A stretch of DNA of 64,000 bases from Hahella sp. KA22 (GCF_004135205.1 NZ_CP035490.1:992001-1056000); one strand, 5' to 3'; numbered from the stretch's first letter, positions 26,650-34,969 are shown. Numbers and translations: made by a program. Notes: generated by a model from the letters alone, not told the origin.

Positions 26650-26717
26650 ATGCGCCTGCGAGGCGGCAAGCCGCGAAGGCAGGGCCTGATATATGCAGCC
26701 CTGTCGCTTCAGACAAA
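26650..26717 (+). repeat. REP-like dispersed repeat, copy B
   Basis: It matches the minus strand of 7256-7327 over about 68 bases. Contains GGCGGCAAGCCGC-type and CAGGGCC/GCCCTG stem-loops. It ends 50 nt before the phosphoesterase start. Orientation relative to the downstream gene differs between the two copies, which speaks against a cis-acting riboregulator and for a REP-type element. Confidence 0.7.
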
Positions 26718-26767
26718 TAGAGGGAGGCTGTTTGGCTGCCGGATTCATAACCTACAAGGAATATCTC

Positions 26768-29143
26768 ATGCTTCATAAACGACTTGCTTGGTTGGCCTGC
26801 GGTCTCGCATTCGCTCTGGCCGGCTGTTCCGGCGACCAGGACCCTACCGATCCCCCCGGTTCCGATGTCGAGCCTCCCACGAGCGCCACCGCGCCGGACT
26901 TTATTGTACGACCCTATCTGCAGGCCCCTGCGTCCGACCAGATGACAGTGATGTTCGAAACGGGAGAAAGCAACGCGGAAGTATGGGTGCGTCCCTTCGA
27001 CGGCAAGGGCGAGTTCACCCGCGTCAGCGCGGAGTCCCATTCCCTTGACGGCCTGGTGCGCAAGGCGCCGATACATCAGCTCAGCTCCAATACCTTGTAT
27101 GAGTACTATGTGGTCACCAAGGTGCTGGGAGAACAGCGCGCAACGCCGCGTTACGCTTTTAAAACCTGGCCCCAGGCGGGGGATGGCGTGGAGCAGGCGC
27201 GGATCATCGCGTTGAGCGACACCCAGTTGGACCGGGATGAGTACGCCAAAGTGCTCACCAATGTCGTAAACCAAGGGTTTCTGCAACATGAATGTGACGC
27301 GGCGCAACCGCAGATCTGCGCGGAAAATATCGCCGCCATCACGATTTCCGGCGATGTGGTGCAGGTGGGCGGCAATCGTCAGAACTGGCGTGAGCAATTG
27401 TTTGGCAGCCTCGCCGCCATCACGCCCTATGTGCCGCTGGTGACTGTGCCCGGTAATCATGATTACTACAGCGACGCTGAATTAAGGTTGTACCGCACCT
27501 ACATGGCGCCGCCGGAAAACGGCTCTATCGGCTATGAAGACAAGTGGTACTACCTGGATTATCTGGATCTGCGTCTGGTCGGGCTGGACAGCTATTCCAT
27601 ATCCGGCGCGCACGGCGCTTTCAATCGGGATACATTGGCGGTGCAGCGTCAGTGGTTGAAAGAGACCCTGAATGACGCAGAAGTGCAGGGCAGACACTTT
27701 GTCCTGGGGATGTTCCATCACGGTTGTCTGTCGGAAATGTGGAACGTTGGAGAGAGCATCGGCAGTTGCGAAATGGTGGCGGAGCTGGAGCAATACAGCG
27801 CCCGCACCGGCGCAGTGACCGGGCATCTTTTCGGGCACACGCACGCCTATTCCCGAGGACAGTCACGGGATGTGAATCACCTGTGGCTCAATGCCGCCAG
27901 CGCCTCCGGCTATATCGAACCGCTGGACGATGCGGATCATCAGGCCAAGCAGATCCGTGATTACGACACCTTTGAGATCAGCCGCAGCGAGTTCGGCTAC
28001 AACCTGCTGACCTTCCATTTTGGCGATGCGCCGACGATGACGCTGGAACGCAAGAAAGGCGGCTTTGACGGCGACACGGAATTCTCTGTGGTGGACAGCC
28101 TTACCTTTTCCGTTGAAGACAATATCAATCTGCCGCTGGTGACGGCGGGTACCGGCGAGCAGGACGCCAGCGCCGTGGAGTTGGGCGTGCAGGTGGCCAT
28201 GCCGGAAGCGGTGCGCGCGGTTCACTGGCAAGTGTCGGAAAGCGCTGAGTTTGACGGAGTGGTTTACGATATCTGGGGTAATGGTACGCGTCGTCAGAAC
28301 CTGTATTACGGTCCCGCCGACGAGGTCGAGGGCGACCATGAAAGCGGCTATGTCGCTATCGATACGCAGGCGGATGCGGATATTTTTAATCTGAAGCTGA
28401 GCGACAGTTCAGTGCGCGTTGGCGGCGATGACTACTATCGCTGGAATAAGCGCTACAGCGAGCAGAACACCCATACCTCCAGCTATGACGCCTACGCTGG
28501 CCAGAGTCGGCCGGAACTGGCGTTGCGTCCCGGTACGACCTGGTATTGGCGCGCCCGAGTTCGGGATGCGCATATGAACTGGTCCGCCTGGAGTGACGTC
28601 GCCAGTTTCGATATCGCCGGAACCCGTACCAATAACCTGATTGTTAATGGCGATGCGGAAGCCGGGGACATGAGTGGATGGGCTCTGCAAAAAGGCATGA
28701 TGAACGCCATCACCGCCAACGATAACGGCGGTTTTGGGCCCGCGGAAGGAACCTATTATTTCGCTGGACGCGGCTTCGGCAAAGGCGCGCCTTCCGACTG
28801 CTGCGAGGAGCAGGTCATACAGGAAATTGACCTGTCCGCTTACGCCACGGAAGTAGACGCCGGCCACGCCTACGCGGAATTCAGCGCCATGCTTTCCACC
28901 TGGAGCGGCGCTGATGAACCCCGTCTGCAACTGACCGTCTTGGATGCAGGCGGCGCTGAATTGGCCTGGGTGGGAGATGATGTTCTTACCAGCAAAAGCT
29001 CGCAATCCTGGAAAGCCCGCCAGGTCTCAGGCCAGCTCCCCAGCGGCGCCCGCACCCTGCGCGTGAGCATGGGAGGCGTACGCAAAGCCGGTAACGACAA
29101 CGACGTGTACTTTGATGATTTGAAGCTGTTTTTGTATTACTGA
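26768..29143 (+). CDS. Secreted metallophosphoesterase lipoprotein (purple acid phosphatase-like)
   Basis: A lipoprotein of 791 residues: signal peptide with lipobox LAGC (Cys20) and a Pro/Asp-rich spacer. A fibronectin-like N-domain (about 40-135, IVRPYLQAP) is followed by a calcineurin-type phosphoesterase with the dimetal motifs IIALSDTQ, ISGDVVQ, VPGNHDYY, FHHG and GHLFGHTHAYSR. The C-terminal third contains a second beta domain and a galactose-binding-like domain starting NLIVNGDAEAGDMSGW. It should act at the cell surface on phosphate esters. AAGGA lies 7 nt before ATG 26768. A GntR/UTRA regulator is encoded divergently with two operators between, suggesting substrate induction. An inverted repeat that can end transcription follows the gene. 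Confidence 0.9.
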   Translation: MLHKRLAWLACGLAFALAGCSGDQDPTDPPGSDVEPPTSATAPDFIVRPYLQAPASDQMTVMFETGESNAEVWVRPFDGKGEFTRVSAESHSLDGLVRKAPIHQLSSNTLYEYYVVTKVLGEQRATPRYAFKTWPQAGDGVEQARIIALSDTQLDRDEYAKVLTNVVNQGFLQHECDAAQPQICAENIAAITISGDVVQVGGNRQNWREQLFGSLAAITPYVPLVTVPGNHDYYSDAELRLYRTYMAPPENGSIGYEDKWYYLDYLDLRLVGLDSYSISGAHGAFNRDTLAVQRQWLKETLNDAEVQGRHFVLGMFHHGCLSEMWNVGESIGSCEMVAELEQYSARTGAVTGHLFGHTHAYSRGQSRDVNHLWLNAASASGYIEPLDDADHQAKQIRDYDTFEISRSEFGYNLLTFHFGDAPTMTLERKKGGFDGDTEFSVVDSLTFSVEDNINLPLVTAGTGEQDASAVELGVQVAMPEAVRAVHWQVSESAEFDGVVYDIWGNGTRRQNLYYGPADEVEGDHESGYVAIDTQADADIFNLKLSDSSVRVGGDDYYRWNKRYSEQNTHTSSYDAYAGQSRPELALRPGTTWYWRARVRDAHMNWSAWSDVASFDIAGTRTNNLIVNGDAEAGDMSGWALQKGMMNAITANDNGGFGPAEGTYYFAGRGFGKGAPSDCCEEQVIQEIDLSAYATEVDAGHAYAEFSAMLSTWSGADEPRLQLTVLDAGGAELAWVGDDVLTSKSSQSWKARQVSGQLPSGARTLRVSMGGVRKAGNDNDVYFDDLKLFLYY

Positions 29144-29185
29144 GGGGAGTGCGGAAAGCCGCGCTTCGGCATTGCTTCCGCATTC

Positions 29186-29217
29186 GAACGTTAACGGAGA
29201 TCAGTTCGTTAACGTTC
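29186..29217. terminator. Bidirectional terminator-like inverted repeat
   Basis: A perfect 11-bp stem (GAACGTTAACG / CGTTAACGTTC) with a 10-nt loop, followed by CTTTCCC on the plus strand. It sits between convergent genes and overlaps the last codons of the protease gene on the minus strand. Confidence 0.6.
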
Positions 29218-30388
29218 TTTCCCTGTTCAGCTTGGCCGCGCCGCCCTCCCACGTGAGTTCAATAACGTCGCCTTCCGACATCGCGCGCATGGCGCTACGA
29301 ATGCCCTCGCAAGAGGTGTTGGCCGGCTCTCCGTTAATGGATGTTATGTGTTGACCAACCTGCAAGCCCGCAGCCTTGGCGGGTGAATCGTTCCAAACCA
29401 GGGAAACCGTCGGCGTCTTTTCGAAGTTCAAACCAAATCCATACGACGAGCGCGAGAAAGGCCCTTTGCGATACGGGAGAAAGTAAGCAGAGGAAGACCG
29501 CGAATCCAGTGTGATAATAAAGTGCTCCAGCACGGATGCGCCAATCAGACTGGGCGGCGATTCCCGCAATAGCGCGCCGACTTGCCCTAACTCAACGTTG
29601 CCGATCGTCAGGTTCTTAAACTGCATCTGCAGTTGTTCTTTGTTCGGCGCTGCGCCGCCCAGCGAACCGCCGAGCGAGCCTGCGCCCGAGAGACTGGCGC
29701 CAACGCCGCCGTTGCGCTTTGCGCCCTCGAAATCAGGAGGAGAAACCGCCAGATACTCCGGCGATCCCGTATCAAACAGCGCCTTGCTCTTGGCTTTGTC
29801 CGCAAACTGAATATCGAATATCGGCGCATGCGGGTAACCAAAATCATACAGGGTCTGTTTTTTAGCTTTTTCGAGGTGGCCAAGTTTCGATAAGTCAGAG
29901 TGGCAACGCAGCACGGAGGAGGACAAGTCAATCTGCCAGGCGCAGAGCGGCAGCACTTCAGAACCGAGTACGCCATCAAACAAGCACTGCGCAGTCTTTG
30001 GAAAATCCGCTACGAAGAGCGGCGTTTTATGAAAAACCGTTCCCCCCACATTCAAATCCGCCTGCACTATCTCACTCTCGACGATCGCCCCGTGAGAATC
30101 TCTCCCTTGCCGTTTGTCGATGGCTTTAAGCCCTAACTCCTGCGCGAGTTTCGCACTCATCATCGACGGCGAACCGGTGTCAAAAACAAAACGCCGAGGC
30201 GCGCCGCCAACTTCCACTTCAACAAATAACTTGTTAGCCAGAACCTCCAGAGGCAGCTCGAAAGAGAACGCCTTCTCCGCGACGTAAGGACCCTCCGTCA
30301 CCCACCCCGGCGCCTCGTCGGACGCGAACGATAGAGGAGAGACAGTGATTAGCGCAATGAGCGGAATTAGCTCCTTTGGTAATGTCAT
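29201..30388 (-). CDS. Exported two-domain retropepsin-like aspartic protease with PDZ domain
   Basis: A protein of 395 residues with an N-terminal Sec signal peptide (cleavage about residue 22). Two catalytic motifs are present, VFDTGSPS (Asp70) and LFDTGSPE (Asp206), each followed by a typical beta-domain with late GVLGSEVL and LIGASVLE stretches, so one chain could form the complete pepsin-like active site. A Gly/Ser-rich loop (about 225-245) and a C-terminal PDZ domain (about 325-385, AAGLQVGQHITSINGEP) follow. The start at 30388 has AGGA 7 nt upstream and gives a clean signal peptide. Bacterial proteins of this type are periplasmic or surface-exposed and poorly characterised. It forms the border of the Rhs island. 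Confidence 0.82.
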   Translation of the reverse strand: MTLPKELIPLIALITVSPLSFASDEAPGWVTEGPYVAEKAFSFELPLEVLANKLFVEVEVGGAPRRFVFDTGSPSMMSAKLAQELGLKAIDKRQGRDSHGAIVESEIVQADLNVGGTVFHKTPLFVADFPKTAQCLFDGVLGSEVLPLCAWQIDLSSSVLRCHSDLSKLGHLEKAKKQTLYDFGYPHAPIFDIQFADKAKSKALFDTGSPEYLAVSPPDFEGAKRNGGVGASLSGAGSLGGSLGGAAPNKEQLQMQFKNLTIGNVELGQVGALLRESPPSLIGASVLEHFIITLDSRSSSAYFLPYRKGPFSRSSYGFGLNFEKTPTVSLVWNDSPAKAAGLQVGQHITSINGEPANTSCEGIRSAMRAMSEGDVIELTWEGGAAKLNRERTLTN

Positions 30389-30461
30389 ATCGGTGTCCTG
30401 TTGTAGGCAGTGAATGGAAGGTGAATACCCTGAGCTGCTGAGCTCTATCTGTATCACAGAA

Positions 30462-30947
30462 TTATTGGCGCCAGAATCGCCACCACTTTTTCACAGGCCC
30501 CCGGGGAATACAACTGACCTCACTACGCCATTCGAACCCCTTCCGGTTCTGGTTTTTCGCAGCGCAGCTTCCATCCCGGCAGGATAACGACGCCTCGGAG
30601 CGCCAGTGCAGGAGTAAATCCTCTACAAACTGAGCAGGTAATTGATAGTCATGGGCGTTTATATAATGAAAAACCGCCAAAGGCAGAACATAGCGAATGT
30701 CGCCTACCTCAACCCAGAACTCCCCATGAAACCTCTCGCGAGCATCGCACATGTCACACGCATGTTTGCCCAGCTCACCATCATGGGCAAAATGACATTG
30801 CCGGAAATGCTGCAGAATCTCCAACACGAAATCAGGATTGGGTCCAGTACTCGGAACAGAGTCACCTAGCCAGCCAATCGTGCGAACGTTTGAGTCGCCG
30901 TGCATCTCAGGACAGTATGCGTGATGGTGGAAATCTGGGATTTTCAT
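30462..30947 (-). CDS. Conserved hypothetical protein, possible immunity-type
   Basis: A protein of 161 residues, not membrane-bound. It contains HACDMC (a C-x2-C pair), followed by a beta-strand segment (GEFWVEVGDIRYVLP) and HYINAHDYQLPAQFVEDLL, a pattern I associate with a family of small uncharacterised proteins often found near polymorphic toxin loci. The C-terminal 45 residues are basic and Trp-rich. It is the last gene of the Rhs island on this strand. Function unknown. Confidence 0.65.
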   Translation of the reverse strand: MKIPDFHHHAYCPEMHGDSNVRTIGWLGDSVPSTGPNPDFVLEILQHFRQCHFAHDGELGKHACDMCDARERFHGEFWVEVGDIRYVLPLAVFHYINAHDYQLPAQFVEDLLLHWRSEASLSCRDGSCAAKNQNRKGFEWRSEVSCIPRGPVKKWWRFWRQ

Positions 30948-31047
30948 AGGCGGAGTAGTGCAGGGGATAGGTTTTGGAATGGTTTATATGGAGTATTTCA
31001 TATCACTGTAAATGACTGAATAATAATACTCCCTAATCAGGGACGTC

Positions 31048-31452
31048 TTAGCCTCCAATTTCTATTTCTGTTATGTCTGAGTTAATAACGTCAATATCCC
31101 CTGTTACAGGGTTTCTGGCCGAAGCTTGGTACTGTATCGAAATGATTCCTGAATCAGGCAGGTTGAAGTACTCATTTAGAATAAGACTGCCCTTGTGTGA
31201 GCTATGAGGCTTGATTTCTATATAGTCATCAGGAAACGAAGATGGCTTTACTTTTATATTTATCCTTCTTTTTATCTCTTTTCCTTCTGCATTTAATGAC
31301 AAGCATGAAATTGTGTATATACCATTATGGAAGGCAAGCTTTTTGTTTAGGAAGTAGCTTGTTTCTCCTATGTTACTAAAAGTGATAGTAATGCTTAGAA
31401 TTCCATTGGTGCTGTTTGTGATTATACTTGCTGCTACTTTATTATCTTCCAT
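31048..31452 (-). CDS. Hypothetical protein, all-beta, possible immunity protein
   Basis: A protein of 134 residues in AT-rich DNA unlike the flanking chromosome. Predicted mainly beta-strand (ILSITITFSNIGETSYF, ISIQYQASARNPVTG), like a single Ig-like fold. No signal peptide. The frame stays open for about 20 codons upstream of ATG 31452 without a canonical start, so the N-terminus is uncertain. It follows the 107-residue gene in the Rhs tip array; a role as immunity to a lost toxin is inference. Confidence 0.6.
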   Translation of the reverse strand: MEDNKVAASIITNSTNGILSITITFSNIGETSYFLNKKLAFHNGIYTISCLSLNAEGKEIKRRINIKVKPSSFPDDYIEIKPHSSHKGSLILNEYFNLPDSGIISIQYQASARNPVTGDIDVINSDITEIEIGG

Positions 31453-31527
31453 TGCTATCTCGTCTAATAAAACTTGGCCAAAGCATAACTTGGTTGATAG
31501 ATAGTTTCGAATCCTCTTTTATCTCTA

Positions 31528-31851
31528 TTAATCTTGGTCCGAAGAACCTAGCTCCTCCTTGTTCCATTCGTCCAGATCCATACCGCCAATTATCACATCT
31601 ACTAAAAATGAAAAGATATGACTGCGGTCGAGCTTCTCTGATAGTACATACTTAAGATAACTTTCAGCTCTCAATTCATCCAGTTTGTAGTAAATATCCC
31701 TGGCTCGTGATTTCGTTATTTCATCAACCTCTTGAAAGCTTGAAAACATACTCTCCTCGCTTGGGTCGATGGTGGCGCCGATTGCGGCTTCAATCTTCCT
31801 TAAGTACATTTCAGGTATTCTTACGTCTTTACTTGCCATTTTCTTGTCCAT
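31528..31851 (-). CDS. Hypothetical small helical protein, possible immunity protein
   Basis: A protein of 107 residues, acidic and predicted helical (EVDEITKSRARDIYYKLDEL), encoded in AT-rich DNA. It lies directly downstream of the degenerate third Rhs tip, the position of an immunity gene. No known motif. The ATG at 31839 (Met5) is an alternative start. Function unknown. Confidence 0.6.
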   Translation of the reverse strand: MDKKMASKDVRIPEMYLRKIEAAIGATIDPSEESMFSSFQEVDEITKSRARDIYYKLDELRAESYLKYVLSEKLDRSHIFSFLVDVIIGGMDLDEWNKEELGSSDQD

Positions 31852-31869
31852 TTTTATATGTTTTTTCGT

Positions 31870-32155
31870 AATTATTTAAGGAATCTCTGAAAAACGTTGG
31901 CGAGGCTGCCAGTGCAAGGAAAAAGTCGTCGAAAAAGCGTGAATAAATGAGCATTTTGAGCCGACTTTTGAGGCAGCAATAGCCTTAGCTTGCCGCCCAG
32001 GAGGCCGACGGGGTCTTGGTTGATGGAACGGCTGCTTTGGGAAGCATAGTACCGATGACGGTTGAAATGGACGCTGCATTCCCTAGCACAGATCATTTCC
32101 TGGGTCGCCCCAAACTATCAAAGTAGTGGTTATAGACTTCCATCCTGGATGAACG
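31870..32155 (-). pseudogene. Degenerate displaced Rhs tip (third tip)
   Basis: The minus strand from about 32155 to 31975 is a decayed copy of the end of the Rhs core: pieces matching the [13 protein letters not shown] and YNRHRYYD coding regions are joined by deletions, ending at QDPVGLLGG. At 31966-31988 it is fused directly to a segment identical to the start of the second toxin (AKAIAAS). A short unrelated reading frame follows to 31876. No product is expected. It records past exchange of toxin tips. Confidence 0.7.
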
Positions 32156-32208
32156 CTTGAGACCCGTATCATACTACCTACCTTCAATGTACAGGTATTA
32201 TTTTGAGC

Positions 32209-32601
32209 TTATCGAGTCCAATCCCAATCCGGTTCTTGCATAGTTCTTCTCAGAAACTCCTCTCCCGTCATCAATTGATCAAAGTCATTATCGACTACCA
32301 CAGAAATTTTTTTTGCAATAATATTGATTATATGCTTGGCAAATTCGACGCTTCTATAGTTGCACAAATACACATTAAATGATGAGGAAATATTTTCATA
32401 AACAAAATCTAACTCTTCCGAGTCATATGACTCAATGATACTAGGAATGTCTCTAATCTTGAAAAAGCTCTCTTCATTTTCTTTTTTTGAAATATATATT
32501 TCAGCATGGTCGACGCTCATAAAGTATTCTGTGCCAGAGAAAAGCAGACTGATATTGTTCAAAACTACATGTGAAGGTGTAAAAATAATAAAGTCTTTCA
32601 T
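32209..32601 (-). CDS. Putative immunity protein for the orphan Rhs toxin
   Basis: A protein of 130 residues starting 8 nt after the stop of the orphan Rhs-CT toxin gene, the canonical place of the cognate immunity gene. Mixed alpha/beta, acidic, no signal peptide, no recognised motif; it ends EPDWDWTR. AT-rich like its neighbours. The assignment rests on position alone. Confidence 0.65.
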   Translation of the reverse strand: MKDFIIFTPSHVVLNNISLLFSGTEYFMSVDHAEIYISKKENEESFFKIRDIPSIIESYDSEELDFVYENISSSFNVYLCNYRSVEFAKHIINIIAKKISVVVDNDFDQLMTGEEFLRRTMQEPDWDWTR

Positions 32602-32609
32602 GCTAATGC

Positions 32610-33125
32610 CTATTCTCTGTACTTTGAAATCATATCCAATAACTCATCAACATCGTTGGTAAACTGGAAGCCAGCTTTTTGGACATTTCCTTTTAAGTTC
32701 CACGAAATATCTGGTTTTCCTGTATTTGCAAACTTATTGGCATCAAAACCAATAGCGGGCATTCCTGTGATATCTGAGCTATCTTGAAGTTGCTGAACGA
32801 GACCTTTCCCTTTTCCCGTTTTAACTTGAATGACTACTCCATTTTTTAATAAAACATCTAAGTCGGTTATATTTTGAGGCGGCCCGATCCAGTCTTTTTC
32901 TTGTACTTTATGTATTGGTATTTCTACATGCTTTACCATGCCAGGAAATCTTTTCTCAATAGCATTTACAAGTTCAGGTACCCCAACATCAGGGGCCTTT
33001 TTAGGATCCCACTTTATAAAGTCATCGTATGTGCGTGCAATATTATTTGAAGCAGCAATAGCCTTAGCTTGCCGAGCCGGATCTTCCTTCTTCGCCGTCA
33101 ACCCAAACGGGTCAACCCATCCCAC
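32610..33125 (-). CDS. Orphan Rhs C-terminal toxin (predicted PD-(D/E)XK-type nuclease)
   Basis: This frame begins inside a displaced Rhs tip: the DNA from 33257 to 33097 encodes the core end through [15 protein letters not shown], and the frame then continues into a unique domain of about 155 residues. The domain has [19 protein letters not shown] (Asp88/Asp90, Gln100-Val-Lys102), matching a restriction-nuclease-like D-x(n)-[EQ]-x-K core, so DNA cleavage is a reasonable guess. There is no start codon other than the GTG at 33125 and no delivery core, so it is silent unless recombined onto the full Rhs gene. The putative immunity gene follows by 8 nt. Confidence 0.75.
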   Translation of the reverse strand: MGWVDPFGLTAKKEDPARQAKAIAASNNIARTYDDFIKWDPKKAPDVGVPELVNAIEKRFPGMVKHVEIPIHKVQEKDWIGPPQNITDLDVLLKNGVVIQVKTGKGKGLVQQLQDSSDITGMPAIGFDANKFANTGKPDISWNLKGNVQKAGFQFTNDVDELLDMISKYRE

Positions 33126-33257
33126 CGGATTCGGCGCATATTGATAGGCATTGGCGCCGCCCAGGAGGCCGATGGGGTCTTGGTTGATGAAGCGGCCGCT
33201 TTGCGGATCATAGTACCGGTGGCGGTTGTAATGGAAGCCGGTTTCTTCGTCGTAGAA
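33097..33257 (-). repeat. Rhs core tip, displaced copy (second tip)
   Basis: About 160 bp nearly identical to 35841-36002 (end of the Rhs core). It encodes [19 protein letters not shown] through [10 protein letters not shown] in one frame, without the one-base deletion found in the main gene. Such duplicated tips provide homology for swapping toxins onto the core gene. Confidence 0.88.
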
Positions 33258-33304
33258 TTACCTTGCTTTAGTTATTTTAAAAACGCAAATAAATAATAAA
33301 TCAC

Positions 33305-33946
33305 TTATATTATAGGATTCTCTATAGGCATTCCATTAGGCTCTAACCATTGCAAATTACTTAAATTAATAGTTTCTTTGTATTTCTTTATAGAGGTAAC
33401 AAAGCTCTCCGTTGGGGCTATTCTTGCCCATGAAAAATCGCAGGTGTTAATAATTGACTCCAAAAGGACAGGTGATACAAGTCTAGCTGACGAGAAATCC
33501 GCCTCCAATATTCTGCTATTATCTACTTTAATCCGCACAAAGTAGCATGAGTTAAAGCTCGACTTTTTTATTTTACAGCGGCTAAAATTAGCTTCGTATC
33601 CGTAAACTCCGTCAAAAGAGCAAGACCCAAACTTACAGTCAATAAAGTTTGTTTTATGGAGCCTAGAACAAAATATATTAACTTTTCTAAAAGTACAGTT
33701 CACAAATGTAGCGTAACTAAAGTTAATATATGACAGATCGCAGGAATCAAAGTTCTCATTCTGTATATCAATCCCCCTAATATCGAGCAACTCATCAAAG
33801 TATTTATCTTCAAAGTCATAGTTACCCAACTTAACACTATCAATAAATACTTCAACTACTGGGCTATCTGACTTTAATGCGGAAACAACTTCTTCTTTCT
33901 TCTTCACGCCTAAGGAGGTCTTCCAATATTCTAGAAAATCATTCAT
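33305..33946 (-). CDS. Pentapeptide-repeat protein
   Basis: A protein of 213 residues. From about residue 55 to 160 it has tandem A(D/N)LXX-like units (for example NFDSCDLSYINFSYATFV, TNFIDCKFGSCSF), which fold into a right-handed quadrilateral beta-helix. It is AT-rich and lies between the second Rhs tip and an IS remnant. Pentapeptide proteins appear among immunity and DNA-gyrase-protecting proteins, so protection against a toxin is possible but unproven. Start 33946 has AGGAAA about 8 nt upstream. Confidence 0.8.
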   Translation of the reverse strand: MNDFLEYWKTSLGVKKKEEVVSALKSDSPVVEVFIDSVKLGNYDFEDKYFDELLDIRGIDIQNENFDSCDLSYINFSYATFVNCTFRKVNIFCSRLHKTNFIDCKFGSCSFDGVYGYEANFSRCKIKKSSFNSCYFVRIKVDNSRILEADFSSARLVSPVLLESIINTCDFSWARIAPTESFVTSIKKYKETINLSNLQWLEPNGMPIENPII

Positions 33947-33999
33947 CAGATTTATTTCCTGAAAAATTAGGGTTGTCAACCCATTCGCCACTCCAAAGG

Positions 34000-34128
34000 T
34001 GGGAGTGGCAAAAGATAAAGTACAACTGGCTGCCGCTGGGTTCGCATGAGACGTTCGAGAGATTGAAGGAGTCAGTCACCGATCTCCTGTCAAAATTAGG
34101 ACAGAAATGTAAGATTAATTCTATTTAG
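34000..34128 (+). mobile_element. Remnant of an IS transposase 3' end (IS630-like)
   Basis: The plus strand encodes WEWQKIKYNWLPLGSHETFE and ends LGQKCKINSI before a stop at 34128. I recognise this as resembling the C-terminus of IS630-family transposases. Everything upstream (the DDE domain) is missing and replaced by the start of the pentapeptide gene on the other strand. The family call is from memory and should be checked. Confidence 0.45.
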
Positions 34129-34212
34129 ACACTTAATTAACTTCTAATGACAAAAAGTCAAACGAGCATTTTGATATGGCCATTAACAGAATATCAAAAA
34201 ACCATTTTATCA

Positions 34213-34626
34213 TCAGGATACAGTGGTAATTGTTAGGCCAGTTTCTTCTGACAAAAATTTTGCCAAGTAATACGAAAAGTTATGTATATTTGAAATTTCA
34301 TGAACATTCAACTCTTTATCCACAATTTTTTCCGCCAATTTATCAGGAGCCACATGGTCAGTATAACTATTATAATAGAGAGTATAAAAACCTTCTTCTT
34401 TATTGTCAGGTATGCCATACAGAGATATCATGAAGTCGTCGTTTTCAGCCGTAAATGAAACCACATCATCACGATCCATTGCACGAAAATCCATGAATGA
34501 AATAATGGACTTTATCATATTAAAAGTGCCATAAATATCAAACTTCTGGTCAATTATAACCATCCCTATAAGGCCACGCCCGTTCACTTTGGACTCGTTT
34601 TTATTATTTTTTATTTCAATATTCAT
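34213..34626 (-). CDS. Hypothetical protein, possible immunity protein
   Basis: A protein of 137 residues in AT-rich DNA, mixed alpha/beta, acidic C-half (KLAEKIVDKELNVHEISN). It starts 91 nt after the annotated stop of the zinc-ribbon gene, but if that gene is read through its TAG, the two overlap slightly, as in an operon. No recognised motif. Putative immunity by position. Confidence 0.6.
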   Translation of the reverse strand: MNIEIKNNKNESKVNGRGLIGMVIIDQKFDIYGTFNMIKSIISFMDFRAMDRDDVVSFTAENDDFMISLYGIPDNKEEGFYTLYYNSYTDHVAPDKLAEKIVDKELNVHEISNIHNFSYYLAKFLSEETGLTITTVS

Positions 34627-34717
34627 TTAATGAATTGACTATATTTAAGTTATCTATTTTTTTAAACTCTTCTTCTTTCAAGCTGTTTTTAAAGTCTACC
34701 TTGACATCTGAGTTTAC

Positions 34718-34948
34718 CTACCAGTGTTTACACCCAGGGCACCACATCCATAAGCTACCTTTATCCATTTTATGCTGAGAAGACACTTTGAATTTATGAT
34801 AGAAGAATCTTAATTTATCTTTATTGCATAATGGGCACAAAGGAAGTTCTTTGCTATCTATGAAGCTGCTCATTGCCCATTTAAACTTATATTCAGGATC
34901 ATTGGTTGTGACTACAGGAAACCAAACTTCCATTAGTTGCCATTCCAT
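34718..34948 (-). CDS. Small zinc-ribbon protein, truncated by an in-frame TAG
   Basis: As read, 76 residues with two Cys pairs, LCPLCNKDKLRFF and WMWCPGCKHW, a zinc-ribbon arrangement. The TAG after HW is followed in the same frame by 33 sense codons (VNSDVKVDFKNSLKEEEFKK...), ending in a TGA at 34616-34618 that overlaps the start of the next gene. Related small proteins usually continue past the second Cys pair, so the TAG probably truncates an originally ~110-residue protein. Located 21 nt after the 96-residue gene. Confidence 0.6.
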   Translation of the reverse strand: MEWQLMEVWFPVVTTNDPEYKFKWAMSSFIDSKELPLCPLCNKDKLRFFYHKFKVSSQHKMDKGSLWMWCPGCKHW

Positions 34949-34969
34949 CCAGTTCGGCTAATTTATTTT

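Larger units (their letters stand above)
26406..26767. other. Divergent regulatory region between gntR-type gene and phosphoesterase
   Basis: This 362-nt gene-free stretch holds the two operators (26490-26519, 26574-26592), an AT-rich segment between them suitable for promoters, a small GGAAATTCC palindrome near 26547, and copy B of the REP-like repeat (26650-26717). The frame open from ATG 26693 into the phosphoesterase runs through the repeat and is not regarded as coding. Confidence 0.65.

Noticed and set aside
31870-31990. IS end: sequence GGAATCTCTGAAAAA near 31881
   Set aside because: It resembles some IS termini, but no matching second end, target duplication or transposase was found next to it.
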